DNA of 8,973 bases from CAKMMH01 sp927798255 (GCA_034180415.1 JAXFOK010000038.1:1-8973); one strand, 5' to 3'. Shown: positions 1 through 8,155, numbered from the stretch's first letter. Notes: generated by a model from the letters alone, not told the origin. Numbers and translations are program-made.

Positions 1-457
1 TCATCAATTATAAAAATCTTATCTTTTGCTTTTTTAAAAATCTTTTGAAAAGCAAGGTCAGCTTTAAATGGTTCACCATTAAACATAAGCATATTATTTT
101 CCGATTCAGAATTAAAAATACTTATAAAATTATTAATTTCACTTTTAGAAACCATATTTTTTCAATATTATCAACTTTTATTTCTAAGGATATTTGTTTA
201 TTTTCAAGTATTTTTAGATCATCAGTTGGAAGCAATTTTCTATTATCAGATATAAATTCTCGCATTTTTCTAAATGTTCTCATTATTAAAATGCTTGTTT
301 GCTCTGCGATATCTCCATTTAACACAGTTGCAAGTTGATATATTCCTTGTTCTGTAAATGCGTAAGGTAACGTTCTTCGTCCACCATCTTGCCCTTGCAA
401 AAAACCTTTTATTGATGAAGTCACAAATCGCGACTTCAAGATTCAATTTTCATTCAT
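1..457 (-). pseudogene. ORF6N-domain protein remnant (phage antirepressor-like), frameshifted, partial
   Basis: Read on the minus strand, codons from about 439 down to 122 give GGRRTLPYAFTEQG followed by a helical stretch (IMRTFRKMRE). This is the hallmark core of ORF6N-domain proteins, a DNA-binding family found in phage antirepressors and accessory loci. The frame then stops at 122. A second frame starting at the ATG at 155-153 runs open for 51 codons to the window edge. It includes MLMFNGEPFKADLAFQKIF, matching the C-terminal part I know from these proteins. One extra A in the A6 tract (157-162 on the plus strand) would join the two frames as ...VDNIEKNMVSKSE..., so a 1-base deletion is the likely break. 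Upstream, an in-frame TGA lies at 445-443. The usual N-terminal half is not recognisable beyond LKSRFVTSS, which is followed by an unusual IKGFLQGQD before GGRR. The C-terminus lies outside the window. The family call is strong. The exact 5' limit is unclear, and a sequencing error at the A tract remains possible. Confidence 0.75.
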
Positions 458-491
458 AAATTCCCTAGCCTTAAATTTAGCATTTTTGCGA

Positions 492-529
492 CTCCTAACA
501 CCAAAAAAGAAGCAAATTTGGTGTTAGAG
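492..529. repeat. Hairpin with perfect 11-bp stem
   Basis: CTAACACCAAA at 495-505 and TTTGGTGTTAG at 517-527 are exact reverse complements separated by an 11-nt loop. Two further pairs form outside if C494 is bulged. Neither strand has a T-run directly after the stem, so this is not a textbook intrinsic terminator. It could be a relic terminator or part of a dispersed repeat. Its position beside the broken 5' end of the ORF6N remnant fits an insertion boundary, but this is inference. Confidence 0.6.
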
Positions 530-539
530 CTTTGGTTTC

Positions 540-560
540 TGCTTTTTTGTGATAAAAGCA
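540..560. repeat. Small hairpin TGCTTTT/AAAAGCA
   Basis: A 7-bp perfect stem (540-546 with 554-560) encloses a 7-nt loop, 12 bases beyond the larger hairpin at 492-529. It is AT-rich and weak, so it may be chance. It is listed because the two hairpins form a compact structured block between the ORF6N remnant and unstructured AT-rich DNA. Confidence 0.35.
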
Positions 561-769
561 ACATATTTTAAGTGTAACTTATTAATTTTTATAGATAAAA
601 ATAGTTTAAACATTACTTTAGTTTCTTTTCTCTTGCTTTAAATTAAAATTAAGAATTGATTTTTAAGATTAGCATGAATAATACTCTGATTTTATTGCAG
701 ATTTTAAAAATACAAACTTTAATAAATCGCTTTTTAATATTTTTAATCATAATTATAAAACGTTAAAAA

Positions 770-816
770 TGACGAATTTGCAATAATTTGGCAAAAAACA
801 TTTGACGAATTTGCAA
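770..816. repeat. 14-bp direct repeat TGACGAATTTGCAA, two copies
   Basis: TGACGAATTTGCAA occurs at 770-783 and again at 803-816, 33 bp apart start to start (about three helical turns). The copies contain GC-bearing words in otherwise A/T-rich DNA, so chance is less likely than for an all-A/T repeat. Function is unknown. It could be a protein-binding pair or a remnant of a tandem repeat. Confidence 0.55.
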
Positions 817-924
817 AAAGGAGAATATATTTCAAATAATTCAAGATATTAGCTAATGTTTAAATTATTGTCATTAACCTCTAACTTATTCTTTATAAAA
901 TCGTTAAATAAAAAACAAGAAACA

Positions 925-3900
925 TTAATACTCTGAAATAAGAGCAAATATTTTTTGTTTAAACATTTTTGAGTCATCAGAATCTATTTTTACTCTCAAA
1001 AAATAAGGAACTGAATTTAGAAAATCATCATTATTATTTGGCATATCATGACTCAAAATATTTATCATGTCTTCAGATAAAATATACGAGTTAGGATTAA
1101 ATTTTTTAACAAACTCATTATTAAATTTCCTCAATGCTTCTTTTAAAGACAAATTATCACGTTTATATCTTAATATTGCATTTAAAAATGTTTCTCTATT
1201 TAGCACTTCTTTTAATTTTTCAATCTCTTCATTTCTTTTTTGATACCAATTCGGTCCCCAAATTCTATAAAACTTCCATCCTAAATTTTTTAATGAATTC
1301 TCTCTAAGTTCATCATAATCCCTTGCTTCAACGCTACTGTGATATTGCTGTCCATCACATTCAATCGCTAATATAAAATCACTTTCACAATTTGGATCTC
1401 TAACACATATATCTATATAATAATTATGAGATTTAACTTGACTTTCACATTTATATCCAAGTTTTTTAATTTCATCTACGACCTCTTCTTCAAAAGGACT
1501 ATCTACTCCCTTATTGGTAAGTTCATATAATGGCTTTTCTTTATTTACATTTATAATTTCTTCTTCAAAATCTTCATTGTTTTCATAAATTTCATTAATT
1601 TCTTCATTTTGAGAAATCCTAATACTACTATTCCTTTCTCTAATAGTTTTTAATTCATTTAAAATTTTAGTAAGCACTGCTTCTTGATTCTCATACAAAT
1701 CTTTTGACCATATTCTTAAAACATTCCAACCCATATCTTCCAATATTTTAGGTATTAGTCTATCTCTATCATTTGCATTTTTAAACTTAAAATAATTATC
1801 ACCATCACCAAGAATCGCTAAAAGGAAAGCAGTTTCACGTTGTGGATCTCTTACTGCAACATCAATAAAAAAACCCGAGATTCCTAAATTTATCTCACAT
1901 GAATATCCTTGTTTTTCTAAAATTTCTTTTATACAAATACTAAAATCATTTGATTTATCACTTTTATAGACCCTGCTGTGGGAAAATTCACAATACTTTA
2001 AAAACTCATGTAGCATCGTTTTTCCTTTAGAGGTGCTATCATTTGCAATAACATCTTTTGAATCCATAGATGAAAAAACAACCATCTTATATTTTGCACG
2101 AGTAAATAAAACATTTAATCTTTTATCTCCCCCATCTGTTAAAATTGGTCCAAATCTTTGTGCTACAACTTGAGTTTCTTTTTCCTTACCATATGTTAAA
2201 GATATTACCATGACATCTCTTTCATCACCTTGTACATTTTCAAGGTTTTTTACAAAGAAAGGTTCAAAAGGTTTTTCTTTTTCATTTAAAGTACAAGCAT
2301 TTAAAAATTCTTCGTCATCCGATTTTAATGTCTCTATCTGCTTATTAATTTCTTCCATTTGAGCTTCATTCATCGCAACAACACCGATAGACTTATGTTT
2401 ATACTTTAACATAAAATTTCTTACATATGTTGCAATATTTTTAGCTTCATTTTTATTAACTCTTTCATTTGAAGTATAATATCCATTTGGAACTTTAATA
2501 TACTCAATACCTTTTTTAAGATAATCATCACTTGTATATAAAGATGAAGAAGGAAATACTACTAATTCATTGCCGTATATAAACTTATTTGAAAACTCTA
2601 TTAAAGACTCATGCCTTGAACGATAGTGCCATTTAAGTCTTGTTTTTGTAAAAATAGATGAAGCAATATCTAAAATGCTATCACTCTTTTCTTCACTTTC
2701 TCCTTTTTTACTTTCAAAGAAGCTCGTAGGGGGAAGTTGTTTTGGATCACCAACAATAATTGCTTTTTTTGCTCTTAAAATAGCTCCTACTGCCTTCGCT
2801 GGTTTTATTTGTGATGCTTCATCCATTATGACATAATCAAATTTTATCTTCTTATTATTTATCAAATATTGTGAAACAGTCATTGGACTCATAAAAAAGC
2901 ATGGCTTAGTTGCTTGAATAAGATTTCCTGCTCTATCTAATAAATTTCTTATGGAAATTCTCGGCCTTTTTCCTGATGCTAAATGTCTTATCAACTTAAG
3001 CTCAGTAAAATTGCTTGGCTTATTTCCTTCCCCTTCAAATTTGGTTATGTTATCAATTTTTAAATTATCTAAAATTTCATATTTAAAATAAGAAATTAAT
3101 TCATCATTATTTTCCGAAAATTGCTTTATTGTTGCTGAATGACTATTTCCATAAAATTTATAAATATCTTGATTCTGTCTTAACATTAATTCAGAGTATT
3201 TACTAAAGAATTTTGAATTAAATAAATCCGTCAAGGCATCAATATCTATTACTTTATTCTCAACTAAGTTACAAAATCCAATTAAACCTTTATCTTCTAA
3301 ATCCTTTTTAAATTTTAAGTAATTACACCAGGTCTTTATCCACATATTATGTTTTAGTGCAACATTATTTTTTAATATTATATCTTCTATTTTATCGCTG
3401 TGAATCCAATCATTAGTTTCGATATATTGATTTTTAGAAAAAACTTGCTCTTTCTTTTTCGTATTATCATATCGTTTTTGAAAATCTTTTAAATTTTCAA
3501 TTAGTTTAAAATATCCTTCTTTATTTAAACTAGAAGTAAATTGACACAATGCTAATTTATCTCTAACTTCATTAATTGCATTCAAGACATTTTCTGAATC
3601 ATCAAAAACTTCATCATTAAAAGAATCAAAACTTAAATTTAGTATTTGCGGAATTGCTTCTTTAGTAATTGTTAAAGAATCAAAAATTTCTTTTTTAGTA
3701 TAATATACATTGAGTCTTTGAGTTAACGATTCAAAATCTTCTATTTTCACATCTAGTCTAATTACTTTTTGAAGTTCAATAATATATTCATTTAATTTTT
3801 CTGAATTGATAAAATTAATATTTTCTTCATGGAATTCATCTTTATATAAAAATTGATTATCTACATAATATTTTGATAAAATTTGAACATTATCATTTAA

Positions 3901-6663
3901 GCTATCGATATCTAACTTAACTAAGCTCTCATAAATTTTTATAACATCCTTAAGCGTTCTGTCGTTTTCATTAAATAAAAAATCAACTATTTCCCTTTCA
4001 TTCTGATTACAATCTTTATATATTTCTTCAACTTTTTGATACCAATTTCTTAATTTTATAAGGTCATCAATTTTTGTATCAAAATCTTCAAACGGAATAT
4101 TAGGAACATTTAAGTAATAATATTTATTATTTATCTCTCTTAATTTAATTAAATTCTTTTTATATGTAATTACATCTAAAAGAGCCTTTTTCATTTGTTT
4201 AACTTTAGGCTTTTTAAGTTTAGACATAAATTTTATGTCTTTATTAATATCCTTTAACTCTTCATCAAATAAATTTCTTATAATGTGTAAAAATCTTTTT
4301 TGTTTTTCATCAATGATTTTTTGTATAGATTCTAATTTTTCTACATCATAAATTTTATCTAAATCATAAAATCTAGAAATTCTTTCAATTATTGGTTTTG
4401 TTTCTTTGATAGTATTTTTGAAACTACAAAAAGCTTTATCACAATCATAATTTTTAAACGTTTCATGACGTTTATCTATGAGTTCGATACTAAGTTCTTT
4501 TATAAGACCAATAAATTCCCTAAGACTATTTAATCCATTAACAGATAATAAAAATTTATTTTTTACTGAATCATTAAATAAAGAAAATAATTTAGGAAGA
4601 TTTGATTTAATTCTTAAAAAATCACCTTTAAAACTTTGAAGAACATTTATATAAGTTTTAAATTCATCAAAACTATAGTTTTTTCTAAGATTAAAATTAT
4701 TAAAATCATTCAAAAATTTTTCAAATAACAATAATATGTCTTTATTGGTATAAGTATCTTCTTTTTCCAATATATAATTTTTACTTTTAACAATTTCTTT
4801 ACTTTTATATGCATCATTAAAAGATTCAAGACATTTTTTTAATTCATTATTAGAGTTTTTTATAATATATAAAAATAAATCAAAATTTTTAAAACTTTCT
4901 AACGTATTAATATTAATTTCTCTAAATTTTTTAAATTCTTTTCTTGATTCATTATTATCAAATACTTTAGGGAATTCATTTTTTATGTAACTATTAAAAT
5001 CAATTAATGAGTCATTCCATATTTTTATATCACTACATATTTCATCTATTTGTTCGTTATTTAAATCATAACGTTTTATTCCTCGCCATAAATGTGATTT
5101 AATTTCTCCATCATTAGCTTGTTTAGCTACTTCTTTAACAACATATATAAAACTTTTAATTAGCATTTCTAAATCTAAAAAGTCATTTTTTGTTGTTTGA
5201 ACACTAATATTTAATATATCAACTTTGCTATCAATTTTAGGTAATTTATTTTTATACTTTATGCTTTTTACAAATATTTCATGTAATGTGTATAGTATTT
5301 TATCTAATTGTTCATTAACTAATTTTGCATAATCATCTAATATTTTTTTTAAATTTTTGCCTGTAACATATAATTCATTATATCTTATTAAATCATGCTT
5401 ATTTACACCTGTTCTCTTTAATGCTGCTAATATATCCTCTAACAAATTAACTTTATCAATTTTATTTGAATGAAGTTCTAAACAAAGATTCCCAATCCCT
5501 GCTTTATTAAGCCTATTTTTAACAACATCAAGTGCTGCTTTCTTTTCTGCGACGAACAATATCTTCTTTTTTTGATTTAAACAGGATGCAATTAAATTTG
5601 TTATTGTCTGAGATTTTCCTGTTCCTGGAGGCCCATCTATAACGTGTCCATCAGTATTATCATCTAATGATTTTTGTATTGCAAAATATTGAGAACTATC
5701 TGCATCATCTATTAATGCAACATGAGTATTTATTTGTGTTTTTAGCTCGTCATCTTGATTAGTATAATCTTTGCTATCATCATTACTATTGGTATCTTCT
5801 TTTTTTTCACAAAATATTTTTGATACAATTTTATTATCTTTTAATTCGTTCTGCCAATTTTTAAAATCTATATCTTTATAAATAACTTGATTTGAAAAAT
5901 CTATATAAGTAATTGATGCGTACCTTTTAACCAAAAAACCTTTATGATTTTCAAATATTTTCTTACATTTTTCAAAATAACTTTCCGGCATATCATCTTC
6001 ACAAATTTGAGGTAACATGATATCTTTTTCAAATTTTAATTTTTCTTGAAGTGTTATATTTTCAATAGTATCATCTTCTCTTTGCTTTATATAATAATTT
6101 CCACCATTATCTTTTTTTAATTCAATAGGAATAACATATAAAGGAGCATACATTTTTTTATCTTTATCTTCCCATTCAAGGAATCCAAGAACTAAGTAAC
6201 ATGTATTAATTCCTTTTTCATTAATTAATGAATCAACTTTTCTTTTAAGCTCTCTTAATTTTTTATCTAAATCAGTTTTAAAAAGTGTTGTTTGTAATTT
6301 GTTATCATTATGTTTATCTTGTCTTTCATTTTTATCTTCATTTAAGGGAAGATCTTTTGTCATTACCAAGCCAATATCTTTTCCGTATTTTTCTGCGTCA
6401 TAATCTCGAAGTTTTACTTGTTTATCATTCTCATCATATTTTATATATCCATATTTTATTAAATCTTGCTCACTTGCATCAGGAACTTCTTTTAAATAAA
6501 AAACTTTTTCTTTGCTTAATTCTTCAAATATTTGATTTGGAAGCTCATCAACAATTGTTAATGCCCTATTAAAATTAAAATTTAATAGAGGATTATTATT
6601 TCTTAAATCAAGAAGCTCCTTTCTAATTTTTTCATAGTAATCAGCATCAAAGATTAGTGCCAT
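925..6663 (-). CDS. DUF4011-type SF1 helicase with two tandem Vsr-like nuclease domains (hhe-like, probable antiphage defence)
   Basis: A giant cytoplasmic protein of 1912 residues, predicted to be an ATP-driven nucleic-acid translocase fused to a nuclease. Residues 11-30 (EKIRKELLDLRNNNPLLNFN) match the DUF4011 start. Helicase motifs are Walker A GPPGTGKS (344-351), Ia around 369-378, II DEAS (1281-1284), III GDPKQLPPT (1305-1313), IV HYRSRHESL (1346-1354), V NVQGDERDVM (1476-1485) and VI LNVLFTRAKYKM (1516-1527). These are Upf1-like superfamily 1 motifs. About 850 mostly helical, Lys/Asn/Asp/Glu-rich residues separate Ia from II, as is usual for this family. Two PD-(D/E)XK modules of the Vsr/MTES_1575 type follow (about 1572-1676 and 1722-1823). 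The second keeps E1725-1727, D1751 and AIECDGQQYHS (1766-1776). The first has S/I/C for the glutamates and AILGDGDNYFK. The last 86 residues are unrecognised, and I see no clear DUF3320 motif. The ATG start is supported by GGATAGG ending 5 nt upstream, and the stop is TAA. From memory this resembles the hhe defence gene. Mokosh helicases are relatives but carry a PLD nuclease. The defence role is inference. Confidence 0.9.
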   Translation of the reverse strand: MALIFDADYYEKIRKELLDLRNNNPLLNFNFNRALTIVDELPNQIFEELSKEKVFYLKEVPDASEQDLIKYGYIKYDENDKQVKLRDYDAEKYGKDIGLVMTKDLPLNEDKNERQDKHNDNKLQTTLFKTDLDKKLRELKRKVDSLINEKGINTCYLVLGFLEWEDKDKKMYAPLYVIPIELKKDNGGNYYIKQREDDTIENITLQEKLKFEKDIMLPQICEDDMPESYFEKCKKIFENHKGFLVKRYASITYIDFSNQVIYKDIDFKNWQNELKDNKIVSKIFCEKKEDTNSNDDSKDYTNQDDELKTQINTHVALIDDADSSQYFAIQKSLDDNTDGHVIDGPPGTGKSQTITNLIASCLNQKKKILFVAEKKAALDVVKNRLNKAGIGNLCLELHSNKIDKVNLLEDILAALKRTGVNKHDLIRYNELYVTGKNLKKILDDYAKLVNEQLDKILYTLHEIFVKSIKYKNKLPKIDSKVDILNISVQTTKNDFLDLEMLIKSFIYVVKEVAKQANDGEIKSHLWRGIKRYDLNNEQIDEICSDIKIWNDSLIDFNSYIKNEFPKVFDNNESRKEFKKFREININTLESFKNFDLFLYIIKNSNNELKKCLESFNDAYKSKEIVKSKNYILEKEDTYTNKDILLLFEKFLNDFNNFNLRKNYSFDEFKTYINVLQSFKGDFLRIKSNLPKLFSLFNDSVKNKFLLSVNGLNSLREFIGLIKELSIELIDKRHETFKNYDCDKAFCSFKNTIKETKPIIERISRFYDLDKIYDVEKLESIQKIIDEKQKRFLHIIRNLFDEELKDINKDIKFMSKLKKPKVKQMKKALLDVITYKKNLIKLREINNKYYYLNVPNIPFEDFDTKIDDLIKLRNWYQKVEEIYKDCNQNEREIVDFLFNENDRTLKDVIKIYESLVKLDIDSLNDNVQILSKYYVDNQFLYKDEFHEENINFINSEKLNEYIIELQKVIRLDVKIEDFESLTQRLNVYYTKKEIFDSLTITKEAIPQILNLSFDSFNDEVFDDSENVLNAINEVRDKLALCQFTSSLNKEGYFKLIENLKDFQKRYDNTKKKEQVFSKNQYIETNDWIHSDKIEDIILKNNVALKHNMWIKTWCNYLKFKKDLEDKGLIGFCNLVENKVIDIDALTDLFNSKFFSKYSELMLRQNQDIYKFYGNSHSATIKQFSENNDELISYFKYEILDNLKIDNITKFEGEGNKPSNFTELKLIRHLASGKRPRISIRNLLDRAGNLIQATKPCFFMSPMTVSQYLINNKKIKFDYVIMDEASQIKPAKAVGAILRAKKAIIVGDPKQLPPTSFFESKKGESEEKSDSILDIASSIFTKTRLKWHYRSRHESLIEFSNKFIYGNELVVFPSSSLYTSDDYLKKGIEYIKVPNGYYTSNERVNKNEAKNIATYVRNFMLKYKHKSIGVVAMNEAQMEEINKQIETLKSDDEEFLNACTLNEKEKPFEPFFVKNLENVQGDERDVMVISLTYGKEKETQVVAQRFGPILTDGGDKRLNVLFTRAKYKMVVFSSMDSKDVIANDSTSKGKTMLHEFLKYCEFSHSRVYKSDKSNDFSICIKEILEKQGYSCEINLGISGFFIDVAVRDPQRETAFLLAILGDGDNYFKFKNANDRDRLIPKILEDMGWNVLRIWSKDLYENQEAVLTKILNELKTIRERNSSIRISQNEEINEIYENNEDFEEEIINVNKEKPLYELTNKGVDSPFEEEVVDEIKKLGYKCESQVKSHNYYIDICVRDPNCESDFILAIECDGQQYHSSVEARDYDELRENSLKNLGWKFYRIWGPNWYQKRNEEIEKLKEVLNRETFLNAILRYKRDNLSLKEALRKFNNEFVKKFNPNSYILSEDMINILSHDMPNNNDDFLNSVPYFLRVKIDSDDSKMFKQKIFALISEY

Positions 6664-6711
6664 AAATACCTATCCATTTATTTAATTAATAAATTTTTAG
6701 TCGTTTTATTT

Positions 6712-8076
6712 TTATGGGGCAGTGTAGGCCCAAGTAGCTCCATCTCCTACATAAAATGGAGTTGAGAAGCCATACTTAGAGCCTTTGTAGCAAATGCCTT
6801 CTGTGTTCCATTGGCAAGAATAAAAATTTTTTCCACACTCATCTTCTGATAGATTATTTGTAAACATATAATTTCTTATGTTATTAACGGTAATACTTGT
6901 ACACCTCTCTTCTGTCAATTTCTCAACTTTTTCTCCATTTGAATAATAACCATACCCGTTATAATCATATAACACTTCACTAAGAGTCTCAGAAGTTACA
7001 CACTTTGAACCATTCCAAATAGGAATATCTACTACACCTATAGAAGCATTATCATTGCACGCTTCTTCACTCATAGGTACTAGTTCCCCTTCCCATCCAG
7101 AACCTGTATCAGTTATTCCACCATACACTTGGACTTTTCTTCCCGTGTTTGCATAATTAAAATTTGTTAAACACTGATAACCTGTCCAATAACGATTATT
7201 AACACTGATAGTTTTTACTTTACGAACACAAGCTTTCAAATAATCATACCAGATATATTTATCTACCAACTCTTCTTTGGTTGGTAATCCTATTTTTAAA
7301 CAAGTATGTACATTATCAGCATTATCACAATCGGTATTATCATCTATTCTTTTACCTTGAATTTCAGAACAACCAGCTTTTTGCCATCTATACCCTAAAT
7401 TAATGCATTCAACTTCACCATAATTTGTTCTTTTTTCCATCGAAAAATAACTACGATTAGTGAAATCTGAAATATCTATAGAATAATTCTCACAACAACT
7501 ATTAACTACATGTAATCCACAATCACTACTAGTACAACTTGATCTAGAACTTGTCGCATACACACAAACTTTTCCTGGGGCTGCTGTTGGATTATCTACG
7601 CTTCCTTGACATTCGGGATGTTTAAATTCTTTATAGTTTACTAAAACATCATCGCCTGTAATAGGTACTGGAGCTGGAACAAAAAAAGTACCTGATGCGC
7701 CTTGTCCTGTTATGGTAGTTCCTGATGGTATCTCAGAAAGAATATTATTATTACAAGATGTGCAATTTCCAGTATCCCCTTTAGGTCCTGTTGCTCCAGT
7801 ATCCCCCTTATCTCCCTTTGGACCTTTTGGACCAGTCGCACCTCTTGCACCTGTATCACCTTTTTTACCTTTTGGAATATTGTATAAAAGTTTATATCCA
7901 CTTGGGCAAGCTTTGCTTTCAACTCTCACAGAGTTTGTTAAATTTACAACTCCTTTTTTATTAGCTTTTACTTGCTTTTTAACACATACAATTTCTGCAT
8001 AAGATACGCTTACAAAACAAAATATTATTGCTACTAATAGAAGAATTTTTAAACTAATATTTTTAAAAGAAGTCAT
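6712..8076 (-). CDS. Secreted collagen-like, cysteine-rich protein
   Basis: A 454-residue protein. An N-terminal signal peptide (basic MTSFKNISLK, hydrophobic ILLLVAIIFCFVSV, then SYA before E28) predicts Sec export with cleavage after A27. Residues 28-69 form a small domain with Cys31 and Cys57 (ACPSGYKLL). Gly then recurs at every third residue from G70 to G103 with Lys, Asp, Thr and Pro between, a short collagen-like triple-helix segment. C105 and C108 follow at once and could link chains. The remaining ~345 residues resemble no family I know and are Cys-rich: 22 Cys in the predicted mature chain. Recurring short motifs are W-x-G-x-x-C (297-302, 354-359) and L/M-S/T-E-E/D-x-C (335-340, 387-392, 409-414). 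There is no LPXTG sortase site, C-terminal membrane segment or lipobox, so it is probably periplasmic, secreted or surface-bound in a complex. AAGGA lies 8 nt before the ATG. It ends 48 bp before the helicase gene on the same strand. Specific function unknown. Confidence 0.85.
   Translation of the reverse strand: MTSFKNISLKILLLVAIIFCFVSVSYAEIVCVKKQVKANKKGVVNLTNSVRVESKACPSGYKLLYNIPKGKKGDTGARGATGPKGPKGDKGDTGATGPKGDTGNCTSCNNNILSEIPSGTTITGQGASGTFFVPAPVPITGDDVLVNYKEFKHPECQGSVDNPTAAPGKVCVYATSSRSSCTSSDCGLHVVNSCCENYSIDISDFTNRSYFSMEKRTNYGEVECINLGYRWQKAGCSEIQGKRIDDNTDCDNADNVHTCLKIGLPTKEELVDKYIWYDYLKACVRKVKTISVNNRYWTGYQCLTNFNYANTGRKVQVYGGITDTGSGWEGELVPMSEEACNDNASIGVVDIPIWNGSKCVTSETLSEVLYDYNGYGYYSNGEKVEKLTEERCTSITVNNIRNYMFTNNLSEDECGKNFYSCQWNTEGICYKGSKYGFSTPFYVGDGATWAYTAP
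7768..7869 (-). repeat. Collagen-like Gly-X-Y coding repeat
   Basis: Eleven Gly-X-Y triplets (residues 70-102) plus the closing G103 of the secreted protein. The DNA is locally richer in G and C than its surroundings. Gly codons vary (GGT, GGA, GGG), so the triplets are not identical 9-bp units. This argues against very recent slippage expansion. The repeat also produces long open frames in other phases that are not genes. Confidence 0.85.
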
Positions 8077-8084
8077 TTTTTAAT

Positions 8085-8089
8085 TCCTT
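8085..8089 (-). promoter_or_regulatory. Ribosome binding site AAGGA of the collagen-like gene
   Basis: AAGGA on the minus strand lies 8 nt before the ATG at 8076. It supports this start, which is also the one that yields a complete signal peptide. Confidence 0.7.
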
Positions 8090-8101
8090 AAAATTATTAT
8101 T

Positions 8102-8107
8102 TTTATA
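8102..8107 (-). promoter_or_regulatory. Possible -10 box (TATAAA) for the collagen-like gene
   Basis: TATAAA on the minus strand lies just upstream of the AAGGA site and would give a short leader. No good -35 hexamer stands 16-18 nt further upstream (only A/T-rich words), so this is a weak candidate in AT-rich DNA. A second weak option, TTAACA at 8221-8216 with TATATC at 8200-8195 (15-nt spacer), lies inside the inverted repeat further upstream. Confidence 0.25.
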
Positions 8108-8155
8108 CTAGAATTTGCGACATAAAAATTAAGATTAATATGTAAAAAACAAACC

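Larger units (their letters stand above)
458..924. other. AT-rich non-coding stretch with hairpins and a direct repeat
   Basis: No open frame here looks like a gene. The stretch holds two hairpins (around 492-529 and 540-560) and a 14-bp direct repeat (770-783 and 803-816); the rest is A/T-rich sequence. On the minus strand, the part next to the ORF6N remnant (about 510-446) is open up to a TGA and encodes KNAKFKAREFMNEN. I cannot assign this to the ORF6N domain, and it may belong to an inserted repeat element. No GC-rich hairpin plus T-tract that would clearly end the helicase transcript is seen just downstream of that gene. Confidence 0.6.

Noticed and set aside
45..338. Plus-strand 97-codon open frame
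   Set aside because: It lies antisense over the ORF6N remnant, whose minus-strand reading shows clear family motifs. The plus-strand product is low-complexity Phe/Ile/Ser with no ribosome binding site.
492..560. Intrinsic terminator for the helicase or ORF6N transcripts
   Set aside because: The stems lack an adjoining T-run in the relevant direction and lie about 400 bp from the helicase stop.
400..1215. Possible genuine extra domain or fusion in the long insertion between helicase motifs Ia and II (positions are residues of the helicase protein)
   Set aside because: Large helical insertions at this point are normal for DUF4011-type helicases, and no catalytic motif is visible, so it is not treated as unusual.
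6285..6572. Plus-strand 95-codon open frame
   Set aside because: It is antisense to the start of the helicase gene; a His/Leu/Tyr-rich shadow without homology or ribosome binding site.
6676..6694. 7-bp dyad in the gap between the collagen-like gene and the helicase gene
   Set aside because: It consists only of A and T, which is expected by chance in this DNA and too weak for a terminator.
7710..8002. Two open frames overlapping the collagen-like segment (7710-7922 minus, 7712-8002 plus)
   Set aside because: Both are alternate-frame readings created by the Gly-X-Y repeat, which keeps other phases free of stops. The 454-residue frame has a signal peptide and ribosome binding site.
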